DNA of 64,000 nt from Paracoccaceae bacterium (GTDB lineage: Bacteria; Pseudomonadota; Alphaproteobacteria; Rhodobacterales; Rhodobacteraceae), in the NCBI GenBank assembly GCA_012270125.1, contig JAAXIY010000026.1, forward strand, positions 18,303 through 82,302. The letters run 5' to 3'. The translations under genes were made by a program, and so were the position numbers. The stretch's first letter is position 1. Each line of letters begins with the position of its first letter. Shown in pieces: positions 19,515 to 27,964 of the stretch. The notes beneath the pieces were generated by a model. That model did not search any database. It worked only from the letters and a program-made list of their open reading frames with translations, and was not told the DNA's origin.

Positions 19515-20114
19515 TCAATTTTGCATTTCTATTTCTATAGCCTTTTCAAGTAATTTTACAGCTTGTGGGCTGGACCAATCAGCATCACCAATAAACCTTG
19601 CAACCTCTTTGCTATCCCTATTAATCAAAATTGTTAATGGAAGTCCTGCTACTTTGAGAGAACGGGCCAAGTGCCCTTTAGGATCTTGATATTTTATTAG
19701 GTTATCAATTGACATTTTTTCAAAAAATTTATCCACAGATTTTGGTGAATTTCTCATTGTAGCTATTGTTACAACATTAAAGTTTTTGCCACCCTTAATT
19801 TTTTGAAGGTTTGACAAACTAGGCATTTCCTTAAGACATGGGGCGCACCAAGTTGCCCAAAAGTTAACTAGCGTCAGACTTTCTGAAAAAGACTCCAAAA
19901 TAACTGGATCACCGTTTGGCTTATAAAATACCTCTTCACTCAATGCCTTTGGAGTTTCGTGCAAAATTAACTTTTTCATTTCACCAACTTTAAATTCTTC
20001 TAAAATAGAAAATTTGTTAACTTCAGAAAGCACAGTATTTGCACACAAGCTAAAGGCCGTATAAAGAACAACAAAAGTTGAAAAATTTGTTAATCCTTTA
20101 AAGGGTATTTTCAT
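19515..20114 (-). CDS. TlpA-family thiol-disulfide protein
   Basis: Thioredoxin-fold protein of the TlpA/ResA kind, exported and membrane- or periplasm-located, acting in thiol redox or cytochrome maturation. I set the start at the ATG complementary to 20112-20114 ([16 protein letters not shown]), which gives 199 residues, a hydrophobic signal segment (about 8-28) and the catalytic WCAPC in [17 protein letters not shown]. The cis-proline is in [10 protein letters not shown]. The open frame continues upstream through argH antisense and that part is not real. Its start codon overlaps the argH start on the other strand by two bases, with GAGGA about 10 bases upstream. Confidence 0.9.
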   Translation of the reverse strand: MKIPFKGLTNFSTFVVLYTAFSLCANTVLSEVNKFSILEEFKVGEMKKLILHETPKALSEEVFYKPNGDPVILESFSESLTLVNFWATWCAPCLKEMPSLSNLQKIKGGKNFNVVTIATMRNSPKSVDKFFEKMSIDNLIKYQDPKGHLARSLKVAGLPLTILINRDSKEVARFIGDADWSSPQAVKLLEKAIEIEMQN

Positions 20115-21504
20115 GTCAAAAAAATCCTCAAATAAAATGTGGGGTGGTCGGTTCTCTACCGGACCAGATGCCATTATGGAAGCAATTAACGCCTCAATTG
20201 AATTTGACAAGCGTTTGGCACCTGAAGACATTGAAAGTTCTTTAGCCCACGCCGAAATGCTAGCTGAAACAGGCATCATAAATCTTCCTGATGCTAATGC
20301 TATAAAGCAAGGCCTCGAGGAAATCCTAGCTGAGCTTGAAGCTGGTGACTTGGAATTTTCAACTGCACTTGAAGACATACACATGAATATAGAGTCAAGA
20401 CTGAAGGATAAGATTGGTGAACCTGCTGGCAGACTCCACACTGCAAGATCCCGCAATGACCAGGTGGCAACCGATTTTCGACTTTGGGTCAGAGGCCAAA
20501 TAGATCTGATTGACCAAAATTTAGTAAACTTAATCAGAGCCCTTCTCGATCAAGCGCAAAGTGGCATTTCTTGGATTATGCCCGGCTTTACGCATTTACA
20601 AACGGCCCAACCAATAACTTGGGGTCACCATATGATGGCATATGTGGAAATGTTTACTCGGGATCGTTCTCGATTTAAAGACGCTAGAGCGAGAATGAAT
20701 GAGTGTCCATTAGGCTCCGCTGCATTAGCTGGAACTTCTTTTCCAATAGACCGAAACTATACATCTAGTAAGCTTAAATTTGCCAGACCAACAGCGAATT
20801 CTCTTGATGCAGTTAGTGACCGCGACTTTGCTTTAGAATTTTTAGCCTCTTCCTCTATTTGTGCTATGCATTTAAGCCGATTAGCGGAGGAACTGGTAAT
20901 ATGGTCTTCCGCGCAATTCAAATTTATTGAGTTATCAGACAGATTTTCAACAGGGTCTTCTATTATGCCCCAAAAGAAAAACCCTGATGCAGCTGAATTA
21001 GTAAGAGCAAAAATTGGACGAATTTTAGGCGCCAATATAGGCTTAATGACAGTTATGAAAGGGCTGCCTTTAGCATACTCAAAAGACATGCAAGAAGATA
21101 AGGAGCAAGTTTTTGATGCTGCGGATAGTTTAAGACTGGCCTTATGCGCAATGGAAGGCATGATTAAAGATTTGACTGCTAACAAAGAAAGCCTAGAAAA
21201 AGCAGCGAAATCTGGCTTCGCGACCGCAACTGACTTAGCGGATTGGTTAGTCAGAGTTTTAAATCTTCCTTTTAGGGAAGCTCATCACATTACAGGTGAA
21301 TTAGTGAGGCTTGCTGAGCAATTAGAGTGCGATTTGTCCGATTTAGAACTCAAAGATATGCAGAAAGTTCATGCGGATATAACAGAAGATGTTTTTACGG
21401 TTCTATCTATTGAAAATTCAGTTAAATCACGATCTTCCTACGGAGGGACTTGCCCTGAAGAAGTGCAATTTCAAATAGATAGATGGAAAAAGGAGTTAGA
21501 ATGA
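20113..21504 (+). CDS. argH: Argininosuccinate lyase
   Basis: Last step of arginine synthesis, cleaving argininosuccinate to arginine and fumarate. The 463-residue protein has [19 protein letters not shown] at the N-terminus, [17 protein letters not shown] near residue 112, and the superfamily signature [15 protein letters not shown] near residue 281. The ATG at 20113 shares two bases with the divergent thioredoxin-like start; AAAGGG lies 7 bases upstream inside the other gene. The stop overlaps the next small gene (ATGA). argD and argF occur 33 kb away in this window. Confidence 0.97.
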   Translation: MSKKSSNKMWGGRFSTGPDAIMEAINASIEFDKRLAPEDIESSLAHAEMLAETGIINLPDANAIKQGLEEILAELEAGDLEFSTALEDIHMNIESRLKDKIGEPAGRLHTARSRNDQVATDFRLWVRGQIDLIDQNLVNLIRALLDQAQSGISWIMPGFTHLQTAQPITWGHHMMAYVEMFTRDRSRFKDARARMNECPLGSAALAGTSFPIDRNYTSSKLKFARPTANSLDAVSDRDFALEFLASSSICAMHLSRLAEELVIWSSAQFKFIELSDRFSTGSSIMPQKKNPDAAELVRAKIGRILGANIGLMTVMKGLPLAYSKDMQEDKEQVFDAADSLRLALCAMEGMIKDLTANKESLEKAAKSGFATATDLADWLVRVLNLPFREAHHITGELVRLAEQLECDLSDLELKDMQKVHADITEDVFTVLSIENSVKSRSSYGGTCPEEVQFQIDRWKKELE

Positions 21505-21599
21505 GAATTATTACTCTCGTTTTGCTTTTCTGCTGTTTGACAGCAGGTTGCGGAGTGGATGGCCCACCAAAACCACCCTTAAGTAACGAAACAAAATAA
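21501..21599 (+). CDS. Small lipoprotein downstream of argH
   Basis: A 32-residue open frame whose ATG overlaps the argH stop as ATGA, translating to [20 protein letters not shown] and then [12 protein letters not shown]. It has a short hydrophobic signal and a lipobox LTAGC with cysteine 17, so the mature lipoprotein would be only about 16 residues with a proline-rich stretch. Similar tiny lipoproteins occur between argH and lysA in many proteobacteria (LptM/YifL type). The ribosome-binding site AAGGAG lies just before it. The function here is not shown by the sequence. Confidence 0.82.
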   Translation: MRIITLVLLFCCLTAGCGVDGPPKPPLSNETK

Positions 21600-21620
21600 A
21601 ATAAATTTTTGGAAAATTAA

Positions 21621-22793
21621 ATGACGCAACTTCAATTCGCCGACAGCATTTCTAGATTGGGAACAGAGTCAGCATTTACAGTTTTGGCGAAAGCAAATGA
21701 ATTGGCTGCCAATGGTAAAGACATTATTAATCTGGGAATTGGTCAGCCAGACTTCAAAACACCTGAGCATATCGTTCAGGCAGGAATAAAAGCTCTTCAA
21801 GACGGGCACCATGGATATACTCCTGCAAACGGCATTCCTGAATTGAGGGAAGCTGTTGCAAGGGACTTAGAAAAACGTCACCAAACCCATGTTAAACCAC
21901 AAAATATAATCGTCGTTCCAGGTGGAAAACCAACTATGTTTTTTGCTGTACTTTTATTTGGTCAAAAAGGTGCCGAAATAATGTACCCTAACCCGGGCTT
22001 TCCAATTTATGAGTCAGTAATAAACTACACTGGCGCCACAGCAGTGCCCATTGCTTTGAAAGAGGAAAACGGGTTTGCTTTCGAAGCAGAGGCGGTTTTA
22101 TCTCAGATAACCAGTAAAACAAGGCTTATTATAATTAATAGCCCAGCAAACCCAACAGGTGGAGTCACACCAAAATCAGAGGTTGATAAATTAGTGGAAG
22201 GATTAAAAAACCACCCACACGTAGCCTTGTTATCAGATGAAATATACAGTCAAATGCTATATGATGGGCGGAAGCATGTCAGCTTGTTGCAGTATCCTGA
22301 AATTCGAGACAGGCTAATTGTTTTAGATGGTTGGTCAAAAACCTATGCCATGACAGGTTGGCGTATGGGATATGCAGTATGGCCAGATCAAATGGTAGAC
22401 CAAGTCACTCGGTTGTGTATTAATGATCACTCTTGCGTAAACGCTGCAGCACAGTATGCAGGATTAGCTGCATTAACAGGACCAAAAGATCCGGTTCTCG
22501 AAATGGTGTCACAATTTGATGAAAGACGTAAAGTTATCGTTTCTGCACTAAATGACTTAAAAGGAGTAAGCTGCATTGACTCAGCTGGCGCCTTTTATGC
22601 ATTTCCAAATATATCAGAAACTGGGCTTTCTTCATCTCAAGCTCAGGATTTGATCCTTGATGAAGCCGGTGTTGCCACTATTGCTGGAACTAGTTTTGGT
22701 AAATTTGGAGAAGGATATTTGCGGTTCTCATACGCAAATAGCAAAGACAATATATTACGCGCTATTGAGCGAATAGACAAAATTCTAAAATAG
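21621..22793 (+). CDS. Class I/II PLP-dependent aminotransferase (aspartate aminotransferase-like)
   Basis: Fold-type I aminotransferase of 390 residues. Visible motifs are INLGIGQPDFKTPEHI near residue 36, NSPANPTGGV near residue 174, SDEIYSQMLYDG near residue 204, and WSKTYAMTGWRMGYA with the PLP lysine near residue 238; FLRFSYA-type RFSYANS lies near the end. The substrate cannot be read from the sequence; aspartate, prephenate or another amino acid is possible. It lies between the argH lipoprotein and lysA, where roseobacters usually have lysA directly, so it may be an insertion with a related amino-acid role. Confidence 0.85.
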   Translation: MTQLQFADSISRLGTESAFTVLAKANELAANGKDIINLGIGQPDFKTPEHIVQAGIKALQDGHHGYTPANGIPELREAVARDLEKRHQTHVKPQNIIVVPGGKPTMFFAVLLFGQKGAEIMYPNPGFPIYESVINYTGATAVPIALKEENGFAFEAEAVLSQITSKTRLIIINSPANPTGGVTPKSEVDKLVEGLKNHPHVALLSDEIYSQMLYDGRKHVSLLQYPEIRDRLIVLDGWSKTYAMTGWRMGYAVWPDQMVDQVTRLCINDHSCVNAAAQYAGLAALTGPKDPVLEMVSQFDERRKVIVSALNDLKGVSCIDSAGAFYAFPNISETGLSSSQAQDLILDEAGVATIAGTSFGKFGEGYLRFSYANSKDNILRAIERIDKILK

Positions 22794-22827
22794 AAGCATC
22801 ATTTAAGAAAGCGGAGCAAAAAAATTA

Positions 22828-24096
22828 ATGGATCATTTCAATTATAGAAACGGCCATCTTTATGCCGAAGATGTTTCTGTGGCTGAAATAGCAGCGTCAG
22901 TTGGTACGCCTTTTTATGTATATTCAACAGCTACTTTGGTACGCCATTTTAAGCTTTTTGATGATGCTCTTGATGGTTTGGATCATTGCATATGCTATGC
23001 AATGAAAGCTGCTTCTAATCAGGCTATTCTAAAAACACTGGGGAACCTAGGGGCTGGCATGGATGTGGTATCTGGCGGGGAATATAGGCGGGCAATTTCT
23101 GCAGGTATACCATCAGAGAAAATTGTGTTTTCAGGTGTGGGAAAAACTTTAGAGGAAATTAAATTGGTCCTTCAAAATGGTATTCGCCAATTTAATGTGG
23201 AAAGCGAGTCAGAACTTAAACACATATCTTCAGTAGCATCATCCATGAATACATTAGCTCCTATAGCTATTAGGATAAATCCGGATGTAGACGCCCAAAC
23301 TCATGAAAAAATTGCAACTGGTAAAGCTGAAAATAAATTTGGAATTCCGTTATCGAGAGCAAGAGATGTTTATGCTGACGCCGCAAAAATGCCCGGAATT
23401 GATATTGTGGGAATAGATCTTCATATTGGCAGTCAGTTGACCAACTTGGAGCCATTTGAAAAGGCCTATCAAAAACTTGCTGATTTGACACAAATTCTTA
23501 AGCAAGACGGCCATAAAATCACACGTTTAGACCTTGGAGGCGGCTTAGGTATACCTTATGGAAGTGAACAATCTGCACCTCCCCTACCCTTAGAATACGG
23601 GAAAATGGTCAAAAAAGTTTTGGGGCACCTCGATTGTGAAATAGAAATTGAACCAGGCCGACTGATTGTTGGTAATGCCGGAATTTTGGTGTCATCGGTG
23701 CTATGTATCAAAAGTGGAGAAAACAGAAATTTTGCCATACTTGACGCTGCTATGAATGATTTAATTCGTCCAGCAATGTATGAGGCATATCATGACATTG
23801 TACCAATCGAACAGCAAAACGCCTCTCGAGCAGAGAAAGTATATGATGTGGTGGGACCTGTGTGCGAAACTGGCGACACTTTCGCAAAAGAACGAAGAAT
23901 GAATGAGCTTTTTGAAAATGATCTGGTGGCATTCAGATCTGCTGGCGCCTACGGTGCAGTGATGTCTAGTGAATATAATACTCGACCATTAATTCCTGAA
24001 GTAATGGTCAATAAGGATAGATTTTCTATCATACGCAAGAGACCTAGTTATACAGAAATTATTGATAGAGATATAATTCCTGAATGGCTTAAATAG
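22828..24096 (+). CDS. lysA: Diaminopimelate decarboxylase
   Basis: PLP-dependent decarboxylation of meso-diaminopimelate to lysine, the final step of lysine synthesis. The 422-residue protein of the alanine-racemase-like fold has CYAMKAASNQAIL with the PLP lysine near residue 56, the HIGSQL motif near residue 196, the glycine-rich LDLGGGLGIPY near residue 236, and GPVCETGDTFAKER near residue 345 holding the catalytic cysteine. It begins MDHFNYRNGHLYAEDVS. It is the last gene of the argH-led plus-strand group. Confidence 0.96.
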   Translation: MDHFNYRNGHLYAEDVSVAEIAASVGTPFYVYSTATLVRHFKLFDDALDGLDHCICYAMKAASNQAILKTLGNLGAGMDVVSGGEYRRAISAGIPSEKIVFSGVGKTLEEIKLVLQNGIRQFNVESESELKHISSVASSMNTLAPIAIRINPDVDAQTHEKIATGKAENKFGIPLSRARDVYADAAKMPGIDIVGIDLHIGSQLTNLEPFEKAYQKLADLTQILKQDGHKITRLDLGGGLGIPYGSEQSAPPLPLEYGKMVKKVLGHLDCEIEIEPGRLIVGNAGILVSSVLCIKSGENRNFAILDAAMNDLIRPAMYEAYHDIVPIEQQNASRAEKVYDVVGPVCETGDTFAKERRMNELFENDLVAFRSAGAYGAVMSSEYNTRPLIPEVMVNKDRFSIIRKRPSYTEIIDRDIIPEWLK

Positions 24097-24205
24097 CTGT
24101 AATTAATAAAGTAAAAAATGTTTATTTCTCTGTCTGTTTGAAATTTGCACTATAAGCATTCATCAGAAACGACTAAAATTAGGAAACCAATCTCGGGGGT
24201 GTAAA

Positions 24206-25558
24206 ATGTCACTTACAACAGGTCAAAAAGCAGGCTGGGGTTTAGCAGACATGGGGATTGTTGTTTTTGTCATTGTAAAACAACTACTGATTTTAGCCTT
24301 TATGAATAGCTTTCTTGGAATTCCAATTGCTATTGCAGGGGCAATAACAACTGCTGTTCTTGTTTTTGACATTATTTCAGATCCTATAATTGGCTACTTT
24401 AGTGATAAAACAGTTTCTCGCCTTGGAAGAAGGGCACCTTGGATGCTATTGGGTGCCGTTATTTTAGCGGCCTCCATAATTGGATTATTTGCAGTACCAG
24501 AAGGTTTTGGAACCAATGAAAGCCTCATTTGGGTTACTATATTTTTTCTTATCGCAACGCTAGGTTTTACAATGGTTTCAATACCTTATGGAGCTATGGC
24601 TGGTGAAATGACCTTGGATAAAAAAGAGAGATCTTCGATGACCGCATGGCGAATGGCGTTTGCCTCACTTGGTATTTTAATAGGCGGCGCCCTGATCCCA
24701 ATACTGGCAGGAGACACAAGATCCGGTTATACATTCGCCGCGATCTGTGTAGCTCCGCTTATAGTTTTATCTATTTGGTTTTCAGTATTTTTTACCCGAA
24801 ATACCCCTCGTACTTTGCTACCATCCCAACAAAACTTTTCACAAGTAGTGGGATTAGTCATTGCGAATAGAGCGTTTATCACCCTGGTTGTTCTTTATGG
24901 TATTATGACGCTAGCTATAGCGCTGATTACGGCTGGATTACCTTTCGCTGCAATGTATCTGATACTTGATGATGGAAATTCTCTACTTTCAGGGATTGCA
25001 AAAGGCCTCGGAACATTATCTCTCATGTTCGCAGCTTTTGTAATCGGCTCGATAATTAGTCAGGTGCTGTGGGTAAAACTATCAAATATATATGGGAAAG
25101 TTACCGCTCAGCTTATTGGCATTATATGCTATATAATTTTATTGGTTTTAATATTTTTCTGTTTGCCCAATTTCAATGTCACATTGCTGGCTGGACTATT
25201 TATTTTGGCTGGAATGACCAATGGATCTTATCAACAAATACCATGGGCGCTTTATCCCGATCTAATGGACGTCACTCGTGAAAAAACGGGTGAGTCTATT
25301 GAGGGCGCTTTTTCCGCTGTTTGGCTCTTTGGTCAGAAAGTAGCAAATGCAATTTCTCCACTGCTGTTAGGGTTCATTTTGAGTTTGTATGGATGGAAAG
25401 AAACAACGGAGGGAATAACCGACCAAACCGAAGCTGCTATCAACTCTTTACAGATATCGATGACTTTGGTTCCAGCATCTATATTGGGTTTGGCCGGAAT
25501 TCTCTTGATTGGTGTATATCTACCCCAACATAATAAAATTATTGAACGGGAAGCTTAA
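24206..25558 (+). CDS. MFS transporter, glycoside-pentoside-hexuronide (GPH) type
   Basis: Integral membrane carrier of 450 residues with about twelve hydrophobic segments. The GPH/MelB pattern is visible: DIISDPIIGYFSDKTVSRLGRRAPW near residue 70 contains the conserved D-P-x-x-G and arginine-rich loop, and SIPYGAMAGEMTLDKKERS near residue 133 is the second family motif. The substrate is unknown; relatives carry sugars, and some alphaproteobacterial members lie beside CoA-transferases and may carry organic acids. The convergent neighbour is a CaiB-type CoA transferase with a tiny membrane protein between. Confidence 0.85.
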   Translation: MSLTTGQKAGWGLADMGIVVFVIVKQLLILAFMNSFLGIPIAIAGAITTAVLVFDIISDPIIGYFSDKTVSRLGRRAPWMLLGAVILAASIIGLFAVPEGFGTNESLIWVTIFFLIATLGFTMVSIPYGAMAGEMTLDKKERSSMTAWRMAFASLGILIGGALIPILAGDTRSGYTFAAICVAPLIVLSIWFSVFFTRNTPRTLLPSQQNFSQVVGLVIANRAFITLVVLYGIMTLAIALITAGLPFAAMYLILDDGNSLLSGIAKGLGTLSLMFAAFVIGSIISQVLWVKLSNIYGKVTAQLIGIICYIILLVLIFFCLPNFNVTLLAGLFILAGMTNGSYQQIPWALYPDLMDVTREKTGESIEGAFSAVWLFGQKVANAISPLLLGFILSLYGWKETTEGITDQTEAAINSLQISMTLVPASILGLAGILLIGVYLPQHNKIIEREA

Positions 25559-25671
25559 GACGAAGCGACAATTACAAAAACGAAAATACCGAGCCCAAGC
25601 AAAACATAAGTTGCCACTTCCCCTGCTATTCTAGCATCTGATTTTGGTTTTTTTCTATTATCTTTGGTCAT
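25555..25671 (-). CDS. Tiny single-span membrane protein (hypothetical)
   Basis: A 38-residue open frame on the minus strand beginning MTKDNRKKPKSDARIAGEVA, followed by an uninterrupted hydrophobic stretch to the end (about residues 20-36). A strongly basic head before one span gives a plausible inside-positive topology. It lies 20 bases downstream of the CoA transferase gene on the same strand, and its stop overlaps the stop of the convergent transporter by 3 bases. No strong ribosome-binding site is visible. I do not recognise the family; coding is inferred from composition and position. Confidence 0.5.
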   Translation of the reverse strand: MTKDNRKKPKSDARIAGEVATYVLLGLGIFVFVIVASS

Positions 25672-25691
25672 TAAGATTACTTTCAGAGTTT

Positions 25692-26915
25692 TCACAAATT
25701 TTTAGTAGCTGAACCAACAATACCGGCATCAAAAAGCCCTCCAATTTCTCCTGATCCTAACCTCATTACATCTGCTAAAATTTCCTCTGTATGCTGACCA
25801 AGTTTTGGGGGTTTTTGCGCAGGTAAGTTATCATAGTTAGAAAATTCTAGTGGCGAGCGAGGAACCATATATTCGCCGATACCTTCAAAACTTAGTTTTT
25901 GAAACATTGGATTATCAGAAAATGTATCTGCGTCCTCAGTAAGTGCTTCTTTCGTTGTTCTGAAACGTGACCAGGTAAGACCAAGTTCATTAAAATTGTT
26001 CTCAAAGTCAGTAATCTTTCGCTCTGCAAACCAAGATCTAAAAACATTATTTATTTCATGCCGATTTTCCCAACGATGTCCTTCATCATCCAATGAAAGA
26101 CCCAAGTTTTGCTCGAGGCTTTTAATTTCCTGTGCTTTATCAGTTGCTTTCAATAGGCCACGCCATTGTCTTAAGGTAAGCCCAATTACTACAACTCGAC
26201 CACCGCATGCACACTCAAAATCTTGGCCATAGGCTCCATATACAGAATTGCCCGATTTTCCTCTTTGTTGATCGGAAATTGTTGCCTCCCCTATCATTCC
26301 AAGGTGACCAATGATTGCAGCTGCTGCGTCTTTTAATGCAAACTCCACATTCTGACCCCTTCCAGATCGGAAACGATCTCGCTCGGCTGCGAGTAGCGAG
26401 GAAACAACCATATTACCTGCTACGCAATCCCAAGCAGGTAAGGCATTTGCAACGGGCTCATGGCTGCCTTCAGCACCCGTAATGTGAGGAATTCCAAGAG
26501 CTGGATTTACAGTGTAATCAACTTCCGGGCCACCATGTCGATCACCTTTTAAAGTCACCATTATTAGATCCGCTCTTTTCTTTTTAAGACTTTCATAATC
26601 TGTCCAACCAGGCACCCTCAGGTTAGTAATAAACAGTCCAGCATCTTCACCATCTGAGGTGATTAGATCACTGACTAGTTCCCGTCCTTGTTCAGATTTT
26701 AAATTTACAGCAAAAGATTTTTTCCCCTTATTAAGACCATGCCAGAATAAACTTTCGCCGTTAGGAGCAAGCGGTCTTCTGAAGTGATCAAGACCTCCCC
26801 CTAAATTGTCAAACCTAATAACCTCAGCACCCATTTGAGCTAACTGCATGCCTGCAAGAGGTAAAGCGACAAAGGCTGAGCTTTCAAAAACCCGCATACC
26901 ACGCAAAATACTCAT
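25692..26915 (-). CDS. CaiB/BaiF family (family III) CoA-transferase
   Basis: Family III acyl-CoA transferase of 407 residues that would move CoA between carboxylic acids. It starts LRGMRVFESSAFVALPLAG, has GGGLDHFRRPLAPNGES, then KGKKSFAVNLKSEQGRELV, and ends with APxLGQHTEEIL-like PPKLGQHTEEILADVM. The catalytic aspartate expected near residue 165-170 lies in or near ALPAWDCVAGNM. Relatives include alpha-methylacyl-CoA racemase and mesaconyl-CoA transferases, so the substrate is open. No ligase or dehydrogenase partner is adjacent. Confidence 0.88.
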   Translation of the reverse strand: MSILRGMRVFESSAFVALPLAGMQLAQMGAEVIRFDNLGGGLDHFRRPLAPNGESLFWHGLNKGKKSFAVNLKSEQGRELVSDLITSDGEDAGLFITNLRVPGWTDYESLKKKRADLIMVTLKGDRHGGPEVDYTVNPALGIPHITGAEGSHEPVANALPAWDCVAGNMVVSSLLAAERDRFRSGRGQNVEFALKDAAAAIIGHLGMIGEATISDQQRGKSGNSVYGAYGQDFECACGGRVVVIGLTLRQWRGLLKATDKAQEIKSLEQNLGLSLDDEGHRWENRHEINNVFRSWFAERKITDFENNFNELGLTWSRFRTTKEALTEDADTFSDNPMFQKLSFEGIGEYMVPRSPLEFSNYDNLPAQKPPKLGQHTEEILADVMRLGSGEIGGLFDAGIVGSATKNL

Positions 26916-27077
26916 ATAAGTTCTCTCCCGTTTTTTCTTTCCAAAAACCCAAATAATACTAATTGGGGGCCAAGGGTCAAACCCACTAATTTAAATACAA
27001 GATACAGGTGATGCAGAGAAGTCAAAAATCAAACACAAGTTCAATTCGATATTCACAAATTTCAAATGGAGATATTT

Positions 27078-27755
27078 TTACCTGTTGGTGTTTTCTAATA
27101 TTTTTTCAACTAGCTCAGGTAATTTATTAAACGAAGAAAATGAATATGTGTGGGGGATTTCTTCAATCGGTGTTTTTCGATATCCCTCCGTAAAGAGTAG
27201 GAATGGCACATCAGCTCTTTTGGCCGTTTCAGCATCAACTTCACTATCGCCGACGTAAATACATAAACCATCTCCCACACTGGCGGATGTATTCAATAAA
27301 GGACTAGGGTCAGGTTTTCTTCCAAAAGAACTGTCACCTCCGGTTATACATTTAAAGAAGTAATCTAACTTTAGATGCTTCAAAATTTTCAATGCAGGCT
27401 TAAGCGGTTTATTTGTACATAGTCCTAATTCGTGACGCGAATTTAGAATTTCTAAAATTGGGACAACATTCTCATAAGGCTCAGTAAATTGTACTGCGTT
27501 TTCATAAAATTTTAAAAATTGTTCCAGAAGAAAATCATGCTTCGAGCTTTCGATTGATCGAGCCACAATCATTTTTTTAACAAACAGAGGTGCACCCTCA
27601 CCAATAAAGCTAACGGCTTCTTCATAACTAATTGGAGTAGCTCCTATTTCAGATAAAGCCTTATTGGCGACCCATTGAATATCCTTAGCACTGTCAATTA
27701 AAGTACCATCTAAATCAAAAATTAGGCTCGCATTTTGATTAATTACGTCAGTCAA
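27078..27755 (-). CDS. HAD phosphatase, phosphoglycolate phosphatase-like
   Basis: Haloacid dehalogenase-superfamily phosphatase with motif I FDLDGTLIDSAKD, motif II CTNKPLKPAL, motif III lysine in GRKPDPSPLL and motif IV VGDSEVDAETAKRA, the Gph pattern. I chose a TTG start at 27755 (LTDVINQNASLIFDLDG) because GGAG lies 6 bases upstream; a GTG at 27797 without a visible ribosome-binding site would add 14 residues. 2-Phosphoglycolate is the likely but unproven substrate. It is divergent from phnD, so this region has a phosphatase on each side of the phosphonate-type importer. Confidence 0.85.
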   Translation of the reverse strand: MTDVINQNASLIFDLDGTLIDSAKDIQWVANKALSEIGATPISYEEAVSFIGEGAPLFVKKMIVARSIESSKHDFLLEQFLKFYENAVQFTEPYENVVPILEILNSRHELGLCTNKPLKPALKILKHLKLDYFFKCITGGDSSFGRKPDPSPLLNTSASVGDGLCIYVGDSEVDAETAKRADVPFLLFTEGYRKTPIEEIPHTYSFSSFNKLPELVEKILENTNR

Positions 27756-27830
27756 ATTAAACTCCAAAATTTCGTTCAAAAAAATTATTTTTGCCACTAT
27801 TAAGTTTTGAATAAATCAAATTTCTTTATG

Positions 27831-27913
27831 TTTGAAGAAATTCTCATTTTTTGTAAATAGCAGATATTTTTCAGAAATGGCTGATATTTTTGAAGAAATT
27901 TGTTGTTTGAAGA
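27831..27913 (+). repeat. Repeated motif upstream of phnD
   Basis: The 12-mer TTTGAAGAAATT occurs exactly twice (27831-27842 and 27889-27900), with an 8-base partial copy TTTGAAGA at 27906-27913. In addition GATATTTTTCAGAAAT (27863-27878) is nearly repeated 20 bases on at 27883-27899. All lie in the 209-base divergent gap between the phosphatase and phnD, 50-135 bases before phnD. The 20-base period, two helical turns, suits a regulator bound to one face. They do not match a PhoB box that I can recognise. Confidence 0.45.
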
Positions 27914-27964
27914 CAAGTTGCCGCATAACCTCGTTTATAGAATCGATAAAACTGGAGAGGAACA

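Noticed and set aside
20115..20456. N-terminal extension of the thioredoxin-like frame running antisense through argH
   Set aside because: The added residues are an antisense shadow of argH and contain no signal peptide; the ATG at 20114 gives a proper export signal and a ribosome-binding site.
24097..24205. Intrinsic terminator after lysA
   Set aside because: The AT-rich segment has only short weak pairings and no clear stem with a T run.
27798..27964. PhoB box upstream of phnD
   Set aside because: Direct repeats are present but do not resemble CTGTCAT-type half sites with 11-base spacing; recorded only as unknown repeats.
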